Shown in pieces: positions 20,385-29,319 of a stretch of 64,000 nt of DNA (positions are counted from its first letter, which is position 1; every line of letters starts with the position of its first letter). Source of the DNA: Streptomyces sp. WAC05374 (lineage in GTDB: Bacteria; Actinomycetota; Actinomycetes; Streptomycetales; Streptomycetaceae); NCBI RefSeq assembly GCF_004353505.1, contig NZ_SMNQ01000010.1:62001-126000 (forward strand), read 5' to 3'. A program made the translations under genes and the position numbers. The notes beneath the pieces were generated by a model. It saw nothing but the letters and a program-made list of their open reading frames with translations, searched no databases and had not been told where the DNA came from.

Positions 20385-22015
20385 CCGCCACCCTGCCCGC
20401 CGCCGCCCCCACGGCACCCGAGCCGGCCACCGCCCCGGCGCCGCACGACAAGAGACGGCTCGTCACCCGGCCCGTCATACGCTTCCGCAGCTCCCGCCCC
20501 GACCTGGTCGTGTGCGGGGCGCTGCTCGTCGCGATCCTGCTGGTCCAGGGCTGGAACATCCAGCAGTACCCCACCCTCAGCGACGACGAGGGCACCTACC
20601 TCGCCCAGGCGTGGGCCGTGCAGAACGGCCGGGGCCTGGCCCACTACACGTACTGGTACGACCACCCGCCGCTCGGCTGGATGCAGCTCGCCGCCCTCAC
20701 CTGGATACCCTCGCTGATCGCGCCCGAGACGATGACGGTCGCCTCCATGCGCCTGGCGATGCTGCTGGTCAGCGCCGCCTCCGCGGTGATGCTGTACGTG
20801 CTCGCCCGCCGGCTGTGGCTGCCGCGCTGGGCCGCCGGTCTGGCCATGGCGCTGTTCGGGCTCTCCCCGCTGTCCGTCGTCCTCCAGCGGGAGATCTTCC
20901 TCGACAACCTGGCCGTGATGTGGATGCTCCTGGCGTTCTGCCTCGCCGCCTCGCCCAGCAGACACCTGTGGCACCACTTCGGCGCCGGCATCACCGCCGC
21001 CACCGCCGTCCTCACCAAGGAGACGATGCTCGTCGTCCTGCCGGCGCTGCTGGTGACCATGTGGCGCCACAGCCACCGCGACACCCGCAAGTTCGCCGTC
21101 ACCGGCGCCATCACCGCCTGCGCCCTGATCGGCTTCTCCTACCCGCTGTTCGCGCTCCTCAAGGGCGAGCTGCTGCCCGGCGACGGGCACGTCTCCCTCT
21201 GGGACGGCATCACGTACCAGATGAGCCGCCCCGGCTCGGGCTTCATCCTCAGCGAGGGCACCGGTTCCAACGGCGTCCTGGACTCCTGGCTCTACTACGA
21301 CCGGGTCCTGCCGGTCGGCGGCCTCACCGGCGCCGCCCTGCTCCTGCTCACCCTCAGATGGTCCGTCACCGCGCGGGCGCTGGCCGGCCCCGCGCTGGCC
21401 GTCGCCATCCTGGCGCTCGTCGCCATGCGCCCCTCCGGCTACCTGCCCGCCATGTACGTCATCCAGGCGCTGCCCTTCCTGGCCCTGGTCCTCGCGGGCG
21501 GCGCGGCGAGCGTCGCCCACGCCGTGCTGCGCCGGGGCCGCCGCACGCCCGCCCTGCTCCCGGTCCGCCGGGCGGCCGCCGTCCTCCTCGCGGCCACCGC
21601 CGCCCTCTACGTCCTCCCGCGCTGGTACGACGGCGACCGCACCGCCATGACCGCCGACGCCAACGCCCCCTACCGCGCCGCCGCCGACTGGCTCGCCCAC
21701 GAGGTCCCCGACCCGGCCCACGCGCGCGTGCTGGTCGACGACGCCCTCTGGCTCGACCTCGTCCACGCCGGGTACCAGCCCGGCCTCGGCGCCATCTGGT
21801 TCTACAAGGCCGACCTCGACCCGGCGGTGACGAGGACGATCCCGCGCGGATGGCGGGACCTGGACTACGTCGTCGCCTCCCCGACCGTACGGCGCGACGC
21901 GCGTGACCTGCCCAACGTCAGGGCGGCGCTGGAGCACTCGACGCCCGTCGCCACCTTCGGCGAGGGCGAGGAACGGATCGAGATCCGGAAGATCACCGGA
22001 GCGGAGGCCTCTTGA
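20381..22015 (+). CDS. GT-C (family 39/ArnT-like) polyprenyl-phosphate sugar-dependent glycosyltransferase
   Basis: 544 residues, about 10-12 membrane helices. The first extracytoplasmic loop contains LSDDEGTYLAQAW (acidic Asp-Asp-Glu equivalent to the catalytic Asp of GT39/83) and HPPLGWMQLA, as in ArnT/PMT enzymes. The C-terminal 120 residues form a soluble extracellular part. These enzymes move a sugar from a polyprenyl phosphate carrier to a substrate outside the membrane. ATGA overlap with the preceding GT2 and TTGA overlap with the next gene indicate coordinated synthesis. Confidence 0.9.
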   Translation: MTATLPAAAPTAPEPATAPAPHDKRRLVTRPVIRFRSSRPDLVVCGALLVAILLVQGWNIQQYPTLSDDEGTYLAQAWAVQNGRGLAHYTYWYDHPPLGWMQLAALTWIPSLIAPETMTVASMRLAMLLVSAASAVMLYVLARRLWLPRWAAGLAMALFGLSPLSVVLQREIFLDNLAVMWMLLAFCLAASPSRHLWHHFGAGITAATAVLTKETMLVVLPALLVTMWRHSHRDTRKFAVTGAITACALIGFSYPLFALLKGELLPGDGHVSLWDGITYQMSRPGSGFILSEGTGSNGVLDSWLYYDRVLPVGGLTGAALLLLTLRWSVTARALAGPALAVAILALVAMRPSGYLPAMYVIQALPFLALVLAGGAASVAHAVLRRGRRTPALLPVRRAAAVLLAATAALYVLPRWYDGDRTAMTADANAPYRAAADWLAHEVPDPAHARVLVDDALWLDLVHAGYQPGLGAIWFYKADLDPAVTRTIPRGWRDLDYVVASPTVRRDARDLPNVRAALEHSTPVATFGEGEERIEIRKITGAEAS

Positions 22016-23199
22016 CCATCCAGCCCACCGGCGCCGAGCACGTCGCCCCCATCACCGGGGACGTACCCGAGCCGGGAGCCGTCACCGTCGTCATCCCCAC
22101 CTTCAACGAGTCCGCGAACGTACGCGAGCTGCTGCGCCGTGTCGCCGCGTCCGTCCCGGACCGCCTGCCGTGCGAGGTCGTCTTCGTCGACGACTCCACC
22201 GACGACACCCCCGCCGTGATCGCCGACGCGGCACGGGACTGCGCCTTCCCCGTCTCCGTCATCCACCGCGACACCCCCGTCGGCGGCCTCGGCGGCGCCG
22301 TCGTCGAGGGCATCAGGGCCGCCACCGCCGACTGGGTCGTCGTCATGGACGCCGACCTCCAGCACCCGCCCGCCCTCGTGCCCGACCTCGTCGCCACCGG
22401 CGAGAAGGAGGACGCCGACCTCGTCGTCGCCAGCCGCTACCTGCCCGGCGGCAGCCGCGCCGGACTGGCGGGCGGCTACCGCGTCGCCGTCTCGCGCGGG
22501 GCGACCTGGCTCGCCAAGGGGCTCTTCCCGCGCGCCCTGTCCGGCATCAGCGACCCCATGAGCGGCTTCTTCGCCATCCGGCGTGCCGCGGTGACCGCGG
22601 ACGCCCTCAAGCCGCTCGGGTACAAGATCCTGCTGGAGCTGGCCGTGCGGTGCCGGCCGGACCGGGTCGCCGAGGTGCCGTTCGTCTTCGAGGAGCGGTA
22701 CGCCGGCGAGTCCAAGTCCACCGCCAGGGAGGGGATGCGCTTCCTGCGCCACCTGGTGGAGCTGCGCACCGCCTCCCCGCTCGCCCGCATGATCGCCTTC
22801 GGGCTCATCGGCCTCACCGGCTTCGTACCGAACCTCGCCGCCCTCTACGCCCTCACCCGCGCCGGAGTGCACTACCTGCCCGCCGAGATCCTGGCCAACC
22901 AGCTCGGCGTGGCCTGGAACTTCCTCCTCATCGAGGTGCTGCTGTTCCGCGACCGCCGCCACCACCGGCACTGGGCCGACCGCGCAGGACGCTTCGCGCT
23001 GCTCGCCAACGCCGACCTCGTCCTGCGCATACCGCTGATCGCCCTGTTCGTCGGGCAGTTCCACCTCGCGGTGCTGCCCGCCACCGCCCTCGCGCTGCTG
23101 ACCACCTTCGTCCTGCGCTTCGCCGGGACCGAGGCGCTGGTCTACCTGCCGCGCCGGGGCCGTTCGGAAACGAGCCGCACGGGAAGGAACGACCGGTGA
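22012..23199 (+). CDS. Polyprenyl-phosphate glycosyltransferase (DPM1-like GT2) fused to a GtrA flippase-like domain
   Basis: 395 residues from a TTG start overlapping the previous stop (TTGA) with GGAGG upstream. The N-terminal GT2 domain (about 20-250) has VTVVIPTFNE, VFVDDSTDDT, MDADLQHPP and DPMSGFFAIRR, the pattern of dolichyl/polyprenyl-phosphate mannose or glucose synthases. The C-terminal GtrA domain (about 260-385) has four membrane helices (IAFGLIGLTGFVPNLAALYAL, QLGVAWNFLLIEVLLF). It would make a lipid-linked sugar and present it to the GT-C enzyme encoded just upstream. Confidence 0.93.
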   Translation: MTIQPTGAEHVAPITGDVPEPGAVTVVIPTFNESANVRELLRRVAASVPDRLPCEVVFVDDSTDDTPAVIADAARDCAFPVSVIHRDTPVGGLGGAVVEGIRAATADWVVVMDADLQHPPALVPDLVATGEKEDADLVVASRYLPGGSRAGLAGGYRVAVSRGATWLAKGLFPRALSGISDPMSGFFAIRRAAVTADALKPLGYKILLELAVRCRPDRVAEVPFVFEERYAGESKSTAREGMRFLRHLVELRTASPLARMIAFGLIGLTGFVPNLAALYALTRAGVHYLPAEILANQLGVAWNFLLIEVLLFRDRRHHRHWADRAGRFALLANADLVLRIPLIALFVGQFHLAVLPATALALLTTFVLRFAGTEALVYLPRRGRSETSRTGRNDR

Positions 23200-25652
23200 A
23201 ACCGACCCCTCCACGACGGCGGAGAGTGGCGCTCCTCGCCATCGGCGCCATGACCTCCGGGCTGCTGATGGCGGCCCAGTCCCCGGCCGCCGCCGGGATC
23301 AACCTCATCAAGAACCCCGGTTTCGAGACCCCGGGCACCGACCACACCGGCATGCCGGAGTGCTGGTCCCGCTCCGGCTGGGGGGACAACGACTTCACCT
23401 TCACCACCACCACCGACGCCCGCTCCGGCAACGCCGCCATGAAGGTCGAGCTGACCCGCCGCACCGACGGCGACCGCAAGGCGCTCATCACCGAGTCGGA
23501 CGCCTGCGCCCCGGCCGTCGCCGCGGACCGGCAGTACGACCTGTCCCTCTGGTACAAGTCGACGACCCCCGACACGGCGATCACGCTCTTCCGCCACGAC
23601 ACGGGCGCCGGCTGGCAGTACTGGACCGACCTGAAGACGCTCCCCCTCGCCGGGGAGTACACCCGCGCCGAGGTGCGCACGCCCGTCGTGCCGCCCGGCA
23701 CCGACCGGATCGCCTGGGGCGTGTCGGTCTTCGGCACCGGCAGCGTCACCACCGACGACTACGTGATGGAGGAGGTCGCCCCGCCCCCGCCCGACCCGGT
23801 CTGCACCGGCACGGCCGAGGAGTGCGCCAAGGGCGCGTGGGAGGTCCTGCCCACCAGGAACCCGGTCCGCTCCATGCACTCCGTCGTCCTCCACAACGGA
23901 AAGGTCCTGCTGATCGCCGGCTCCGGCAACGACCCGGAGATGTTCAGGGCCGGCACCTTCACCTCCGCCGTGTACGACCCGGCGAACGGCTCCTTCAAGA
24001 CGATCCCCACGCCCGTCGACATGTTCTGCGCCGGCCATGTCCAGCTCTCCGACGGCCGCGTGCTGGTGATGAGCGGCAACAAGGGCTATCCGTCCGCCGA
24101 CGGGAAGATCGGCTACCAGGGGCTGAAGGACTCCTACATCTTCGACCCCGCCACCGAGTCGTACGTCCGGACCAACGACATGCACGACGGGCACTGGTAC
24201 CCGTCGGCGACGATCCTCGGCAACGGCGACGTGATCTCCTTCGGCGGCCTGAAGCAGGACTCCACCGGCAATGTGACGGCGGAGAAGTTCTCGGCCGCGC
24301 GGAACACGTGGCTGCCCATCAACGAGGTCAAGCAGACCTGGTCGTACTGGGGCCTGTACCCGTCGATGATCCTCATGCAGGACGGGCGGCTGTTCTACTC
24401 CGGCAGCCACACCTTCGGCAACGGCACCCCCGGCACCGGCGCGTCCATCTACGACTACGACGCCAACACCATCACCGACGTACCGGGCCTGCGGAACAAG
24501 GACGAGCGCGACGAGTCCGCGAGCGTGCTGCTGCCCCCGGCGCAGGACCAGCGGGTGCTGACCCTCGGCGGCGGCAACAACGAGCGCAACCCCGCCGCCA
24601 ACCGCCTCACCGACATCATCGACCTCAAGCAGCCCAACCCGCAGTACGTCGCCGGGCCGCCGATCCCGCACGGCCTGGTCGACCAGGGCCAGGGCAAGCG
24701 CCCGCAGACCGGAGACGAGGGCAAGATGTACGTCTCCGCGGTGCTGCTCCCCGACGGCAAGGTCCTGGAGACCGGCGGCGCCCTGCACGACCGCGCCGAC
24801 CCGGTGTACGAGGCGTCGATCTTCGACCCGGCCACCGACACCTACCAGGCCGGCATGGCCGCCGACCCGGTGCCGCGCGGCTACCACTCGTCTGCGTTCC
24901 TGCTGCCCGACGGCCGGGTGATGGCCGTCGGCGACAACCCCGGCAACGGCTCGTACAACCACGACGTGTCGATCTACACACCGCCGTACCTGTTCAGGGG
25001 CCCCCGCCCCCGGATCACCTCCGTGATCGACGGCCGGTGGAACTACGGTGACACCCAGCGGATCACGGTGGACCGGCCGATCGCCAAGGCCGAGCTGATC
25101 CGCCCGGCCGCCGTCACCCACTCCTCCGACCCCAACCAGCGGTTCGTCGACCTGCCGTTGTCCGTCGTCGACGACCGGACGGTCGACCTGAACGTCACCG
25201 GCAACCCGAACCTCGCCCCGCCCGGCTGGTACATGCTCTTCGCGGTCGACGCCAACGGCATCCCGTCCGTCGCCCAGTGGGTGCACCTCGGCGGGCCGGC
25301 GGCGATGGCGGCGGAGGCGGAGCGCTCGGCGCACGTCCACGACTTCGCCGGCGACCTCGCCGCCACCCCCAAGAAGCCGCTGAAGAAGCGGGACTCCGCC
25401 CCGGTCAGCCCGCGCATCGCCGGCTGCGACCGGCACTACGGCTCGGCCGGGGTGTGCGTACCGACGGTGTTCCCGCGGTCGGTGAAGGCGACGACGAAGG
25501 CCCGCTGCGACTGGCTGGCCGTCCACGACTACGGCCGGCTGAAGGTCAACGGCAAGGACGACCCGCTGCGCCTGGACCCGGACCGGGACGGCGTGGCGTG
25601 CGGGAAGGGGGACACCTCGAGGGCCTGGCCTACAGGGCCGGTCCGCCCCTGA
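23196..25652 (+). CDS. Secreted copper-radical oxidase (galactose oxidase/GlxA-like) with N-terminal carbohydrate-binding-like module and C-terminal excalibur-like domain
   Basis: 818 residues from a GTG overlapping the previous stop (GTGA), with GGAAGGA upstream. Signal peptide 1-33; a beta-sandwich module at about 34-195 (NLIKNPGFETPG, usual for CBM-type folds); kelch propeller 215-600; a C-terminal Ig-like domain (DUF1929) to about 700; and a basic linker to an excalibur-like calcium motif, DPDRDGVACG. All copper-radical residues are visible: Cys278 (DMFCAGH) for the Tyr-Cys cross-link with Tyr335 (HWYPS), axial Tyr563-His564 (GYHSS) and His642 (VTHSSD). It should oxidise a primary alcohol of a glycan to an aldehyde with release of H2O2. 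It is longer than GlxA of S. lividans (about 645 aa). Confidence 0.92.
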   Translation: MKPTPPRRRRVALLAIGAMTSGLLMAAQSPAAAGINLIKNPGFETPGTDHTGMPECWSRSGWGDNDFTFTTTTDARSGNAAMKVELTRRTDGDRKALITESDACAPAVAADRQYDLSLWYKSTTPDTAITLFRHDTGAGWQYWTDLKTLPLAGEYTRAEVRTPVVPPGTDRIAWGVSVFGTGSVTTDDYVMEEVAPPPPDPVCTGTAEECAKGAWEVLPTRNPVRSMHSVVLHNGKVLLIAGSGNDPEMFRAGTFTSAVYDPANGSFKTIPTPVDMFCAGHVQLSDGRVLVMSGNKGYPSADGKIGYQGLKDSYIFDPATESYVRTNDMHDGHWYPSATILGNGDVISFGGLKQDSTGNVTAEKFSAARNTWLPINEVKQTWSYWGLYPSMILMQDGRLFYSGSHTFGNGTPGTGASIYDYDANTITDVPGLRNKDERDESASVLLPPAQDQRVLTLGGGNNERNPAANRLTDIIDLKQPNPQYVAGPPIPHGLVDQGQGKRPQTGDEGKMYVSAVLLPDGKVLETGGALHDRADPVYEASIFDPATDTYQAGMAADPVPRGYHSSAFLLPDGRVMAVGDNPGNGSYNHDVSIYTPPYLFRGPRPRITSVIDGRWNYGDTQRITVDRPIAKAELIRPAAVTHSSDPNQRFVDLPLSVVDDRTVDLNVTGNPNLAPPGWYMLFAVDANGIPSVAQWVHLGGPAAMAAEAERSAHVHDFAGDLAATPKKPLKKRDSAPVSPRIAGCDRHYGSAGVCVPTVFPRSVKATTKARCDWLAVHDYGRLKVNGKDDPLRLDPDRDGVACGKGDTSRAWPTGPVRP

Positions 25653-26271
25653 GCGTGTCCAGGGTGCGGTGCACGAGCGCGATCAGATCGTCCCGCTGGT
25701 CGCGCTCGGCCCAGTAGACGATCGCCTCGCGCAGCGCACCCATCACGGCGGCGGTGAAGACCCGCACCTCCAGGTCGTCCGCCGCCCGGCCGGTGCGGTC
25801 GGCCAGCGCACGCGACAGCGACTGGGAGGTCTCGGCCATCGTCTCGGTCATCCGGGCCCGGACGGCCGGGACCTCCACCATCAGCCGGGCCCGCTCACGG
25901 GTCTCCTCCGGCTCGTGCTCCAGGAACGCCGCCACGGCCCCGGTGATCACGATCCGGAGGGATTCCAGCGGGTCCTCCCCCGCGGGCCGCTCCCGCAGCG
26001 CCCGCTCCATGACCGCGTCGTACTCGTCGGTGAGGACGATGTCCTCCTTGGTGGGGAAGTACCGGAAGACGGTGCTCGGTGACACCTCGGCCGCCTCGGC
26101 GATCTGCTCCACGGTGGTGGCCTCGTACCCCTGTTCGGCGATCAGCCGGTAGGTGGCCCGGCGGATCGCGAGACGGGTCTTGAGCTTCTTGCGCTCGCGC
26201 AGTCCCATGGGCGCGCGGGCGGCGGCGAGCCGGTCGAGCGGGGCGAGGTATTCGGCGGCCATGTGGCTCAT
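25630..26271 (-). CDS. TetR-family transcriptional regulator
   Basis: 213 residues. The N-terminal helix-turn-helix spans RKKLKTRLAIRRATYRLIAEQGYEATTV, with recognition in SPSTVFRYFPTKEDIV; the C-terminal ligand-binding domain is all helical. The end of this gene overlaps the end of the convergent copper oxidase gene by 23 bp, an unusually tight arrangement that could allow mutual interference. The start at 26271 is uncertain (26262 and 26208 are possible; none has a strong ribosome binding site). Confidence 0.9.
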   Translation of the reverse strand: MSHMAAEYLAPLDRLAAARAPMGLRERKKLKTRLAIRRATYRLIAEQGYEATTVEQIAEAAEVSPSTVFRYFPTKEDIVLTDEYDAVMERALRERPAGEDPLESLRIVITGAVAAFLEHEPEETRERARLMVEVPAVRARMTETMAETSQSLSRALADRTGRAADDLEVRVFTAAVMGALREAIVYWAERDQRDDLIALVHRTLDTLRGGPAL

Positions 26272-26288
26272 TGTCGGCCATCGGAGAA

Positions 26289-26314
26289 GGCCGCGGCGCC
26301 GGAGCGCCGCGGCC
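26289..26314. terminator. 11-bp hairpin between trhA and tetR
   Basis: GGCCGCGGCGC (26289-26299), loop CGGA, GCGCCGCGGCC (26304-26314). It follows trhA on the minus strand and precedes the tetR start by 18 bp. Confidence 0.7.
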
Positions 26315-26363
26315 GTTTCCGCTGCGTGGAGGCCGTGTCCGCCGCCGGAGGCGGGGACGCGGG

Positions 26364-27041
26364 TCAGGCGTGCCGGTAGGCCACCAGCGAGATGCCGACG
26401 TAGTGGGCGACGAACGCCGCCAGCGTCAGGGAGTGGAAGACCTCGTGGAACCCGAACCACCGGGGCGACGGGTTCGGCCGCTTGATCCCGTAGACGACGC
26501 CGCCCAGGCTGTAGAGCACGCCGCCGACGATCACCAGGACCAGGACCGCGATGCCGCCGGCGCGCAGGAAGTCCGGCAGGAAGAAGACCGCAGCCCAGCC
26601 CATGGCGATGTAGCAGGGCGTGTACAGCCAGCGCGGCGCGCCGACCCAGAACACACGGAACGCGATCCCCGCCACCGCGGCCGCCCAGACCGCCCACAGA
26701 AGCACCCGCCCGGTGGAGTCGGGGAGCAGGAGCAGCGTCAGCGGGGTATAGGTGCCCGCGATGATGAGGAAGATATTGGCGTGGTCCAGGCGCCGCAGCA
26801 CCGCGGTGGCGCGCGGGCCCCAGTCGCCCCGGTGGTAGAGGGCGCTCACGCCGAAGAGCAGGCAGGCGGTGACGGCGTAGACGCCGCAGGCGATCCTGGC
26901 GCGCGTCGAGTCGGCGAGCGCGGTGAGGACGATGCCGGCGACGAGGGCGGCGGGGAACATGCCCGCGTGCAGCCAGCCGCGCAGCCTCGGTTTCACCGGC
27001 GGAGGGTCTATCTCGGTCACGTCGGACCCGGCGGCAGTCAT
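26364..27041 (-). CDS. trhA: Hemolysin III family membrane protein (TrhA/YqfA, PAQR-like)
   Basis: 225 residues, seven membrane helices. The conserved histidine motifs of the PAQR/hemolysin III superfamily are present: SALYHRG and LDHANIFLIIAGTYTP, and a C-terminal HEVFHSLTLAAFVAHY. These His residues bind zinc in the superfamily. In bacteria the family affects membrane fluidity and lipid energetics. The start at 27041 coincides with the predicted transcription start of the leaderless promoter at 27049-27077. Confidence 0.92.
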   Translation of the reverse strand: MTAAGSDVTEIDPPPVKPRLRGWLHAGMFPAALVAGIVLTALADSTRARIACGVYAVTACLLFGVSALYHRGDWGPRATAVLRRLDHANIFLIIAGTYTPLTLLLLPDSTGRVLLWAVWAAAVAGIAFRVFWVGAPRWLYTPCYIAMGWAAVFFLPDFLRAGGIAVLVLVIVGGVLYSLGGVVYGIKRPNPSPRWFGFHEVFHSLTLAAFVAHYVGISLVAYRHA

Positions 27042-27048
27042 GCCGGGA

Positions 27049-27077
27049 ATGCTACCGACGCATCCGTAGGTACCCAA
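27049..27077 (-). promoter_or_regulatory. Leaderless promoter of trhA
   Basis: On the minus strand TTGGGT (27077-27072), exactly 17 bp, TAGCAT (27054-27049), then 7 nt to the ATG at 27041. No Shine-Dalgarno is present. Confidence 0.65.
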
Positions 27078-27248
27078 CGCGAGTGGCAATGCTCACGTGA
27101 GAGGCCCTCTGGACATATGCGCACAAGGCACGGATGATCAGATGAGTGCGGTCGGCACCGGATGAGCGCCAGAGGTCCATGCAACGAAGCATCCGGGTCG
27201 CAGCCCCCACGGGGCAGACAACCCAAAACCCCTCGACAAGGAGCAATC

Positions 27249-29072
27249 GTGGCGCGCGGTAATGCGGCTCCCACCACCGTCCCCACCCACCACCAGGAGC
27301 TGATCTCCTGGGTCGACGAGATCGCCAGCATCACGCAGCCGGACAACGTCGTCTGGTGTGACGGTTCCGAGGCCGAGTACGAGCGCCTGTGCGAGGAGCT
27401 CGTCGCGAAGGGCACGTTCCGCAAGCTCGACGCCATCAAGCGTCCGAACTCGTACTACGCCGCGTCCGACCCGACCGACGTGGCGCGCGTGGAGGACCGC
27501 ACCTTCATCTGCTCCGAGAAGGAGGAGGACGCGGGCCCGACCAACCACTGGAAGGCCCCGGCGGAGATGAAGGAGATCTTCGCCGGCGAGAAGGGGATCT
27601 TCCGCGGCTCCATGAAGGGCCGCACGATGTACGTCGTGCCCTTCTGCATGGGCCCGCTCGGCTCGCCGCTCTCCGCCATCGGCGTCGAGATCACCGACTC
27701 CGCGTACGTCGCCGTCTCCATGCGCACCATGACCCGCATGGGCCAGGCCGTGCTCGACGAGCTGGGCGAGGACGGGTTCTTCGTCAAGGCCGTCCACACC
27801 CTCGGCGCCCCGCTGGAGGAGGGTCAGGAGGACGTGCCGTGGCCCTGCAACTCCACCAAGTACATCTCGCACTTCCCCGAGAGCCGTGAGATCTGGTCGT
27901 ACGGCTCCGGCTACGGCGGCAACGCCCTCCTCGGCAAGAAGTGCTACGCCCTGCGCATCGCGTCCGTCATGGCGCGCGACGAGGGCTGGCTGGCCGAGCA
28001 CATGCTGATCCTGAAGCTCACCCCGCCGCAGGGCGAGTCGAAGTACGTCGCCGCCGCCTTCCCCTCCGCCTGCGGGAAGACCAACCTCGCCATGCTGGAG
28101 CCCACGATCTCCGGCTGGACCGTCGAGACGATCGGCGACGACATCGCGTGGATGCGGTTCGGCGAGGACGGCCGGCTGTACGCGATCAACCCCGAGGCCG
28201 GCTTCTTCGGTGTCGCTCCCGGCACCGGCGAGCACACCAACGCCAACGCCATGAAGACCCTGTGGGGCAACGCCGTCTTCACCAACGTCGCGCTCACCGA
28301 CGACAACGACGTGTGGTGGGAGGGCATGACCGAGGAGGCGCCGGGGCACCTCACGGACTGGAAGGGCAACGACTGGACGCCGGAGTCCCAGGCGCCCGCC
28401 GCCCACCCCAACGCCCGCTTCACCGTGCCCGCCTCGCAGTGCCCGATCATCGCGCCCGAGTGGGAGGACCCCAAGGGCGTGCCGATCTCCGCGATCCTCT
28501 TCGGCGGCCGCCGCGCCACCGCCGTCCCGCTGGTCACCGAGTCCTTCGACTGGCAGCACGGCGTCTTCCTGGGCGCCAACGTCGCCAGCGAGAAGACCGC
28601 CGCCGCCGAGGGCAAGGTCGGCGAACTGCGCCGCGACCCGTTCGCCATGCTGCCGTTCTGCGGCTACAACATGGGCGACTACATGGCGCACTGGATCAAG
28701 GTCGGCGCGAACGCGGACGCGTCGAAGCTGCCGAAGATCTACTACGTCAACTGGTTCCGCAAGAACGACGCCGGAAAGTTCGTCTGGCCCGGCTTCGGCG
28801 AGAACAGCCGCGTCCTGAAGTGGATCGTCGAGCGCCTCGACGGCAAGGCCGAGGGCGTCGAGACCCCGATCGGCATCCTGCCGACGCGCGAGGCCCTCGA
28901 CACCGACGGGCTCGACCTGCCGGAGGAGGACCTCGACTTCCTGCTCAAGGTCGACACCGAGGTGTGGCGCGAGGAGGCCGCCCTGGTGCCCGAGCACCTC
29001 AACACCTTCGGCGCCCACACGCCCAAGGAGCTGTGGGACGAGTACCACGCCCTGGTGAAGCGCCTGGGCTGA
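27249..29072 (+). CDS. pck: Phosphoenolpyruvate carboxykinase (GTP)
   Basis: 607 residues. It decarboxylates and phosphorylates oxaloacetate to phosphoenolpyruvate with GTP, the first step of gluconeogenesis and an anaplerotic link. The kinase-1a P-loop is FPSACGKTN (271-279); the substrate loop RPNSYYAASDP, the reactive-cysteine region around it and FGGRRATAVPLV are all those of the GTP-dependent class. The GTG start at 27249 has AAGGAG 8 nt upstream. A strong hairpin lies about 100 bp downstream. Confidence 0.97.
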   Translation: MARGNAAPTTVPTHHQELISWVDEIASITQPDNVVWCDGSEAEYERLCEELVAKGTFRKLDAIKRPNSYYAASDPTDVARVEDRTFICSEKEEDAGPTNHWKAPAEMKEIFAGEKGIFRGSMKGRTMYVVPFCMGPLGSPLSAIGVEITDSAYVAVSMRTMTRMGQAVLDELGEDGFFVKAVHTLGAPLEEGQEDVPWPCNSTKYISHFPESREIWSYGSGYGGNALLGKKCYALRIASVMARDEGWLAEHMLILKLTPPQGESKYVAAAFPSACGKTNLAMLEPTISGWTVETIGDDIAWMRFGEDGRLYAINPEAGFFGVAPGTGEHTNANAMKTLWGNAVFTNVALTDDNDVWWEGMTEEAPGHLTDWKGNDWTPESQAPAAHPNARFTVPASQCPIIAPEWEDPKGVPISAILFGGRRATAVPLVTESFDWQHGVFLGANVASEKTAAAEGKVGELRRDPFAMLPFCGYNMGDYMAHWIKVGANADASKLPKIYYVNWFRKNDAGKFVWPGFGENSRVLKWIVERLDGKAEGVETPIGILPTREALDTDGLDLPEEDLDFLLKVDTEVWREEAALVPEHLNTFGAHTPKELWDEYHALVKRLG

Positions 29073-29169
29073 GCGGCCCCGAGCCGCGCCCGCGCCCCTC
29101 AGACTCGTGGCGGGCTGCCCCGACAACCGCCCTGACCAGTGGGGTCACGACGGTCCGCCACGATCCCCT

Positions 29170-29203
29170 CGGCCCCCGGAGCCCCCTCAGGCTCCGGGGG
29201 CCG
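29170..29203. terminator. 14-bp perfect hairpin terminator after pck
   Basis: CGGCCCCCGGAGCC (29170-29183), loop CCCTCA, GGCTCCGGGGGCCG (29190-29203), followed by AACTTT. Confidence 0.85.
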
Positions 29204-29319
29204 AACTTTCCCCACCGTCTTATTCGAATGCCTGTGCACCATGTGTGTACGGCAGTTACATTTCCCCCACGTGTCCCTCTCCTCACGGGGAGGGCCAATC
29301 ACGCCTGTGGGGGGCCCAG

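Noticed and set aside
23142..25526. Long minus-strand frame opposite the copper oxidase
   Set aside because: Compositionally abnormal Val/Gly/Arg/His-rich mirror of a strongly supported plus-strand gene.
19128..25652. Simple equation with the known cslA-glxA locus
   Set aside because: Gene content differs (no BcsA-type synthase, no endoglucanase, two lipid-sugar enzymes, longer oxidase), so it is reported as a related but separate system.
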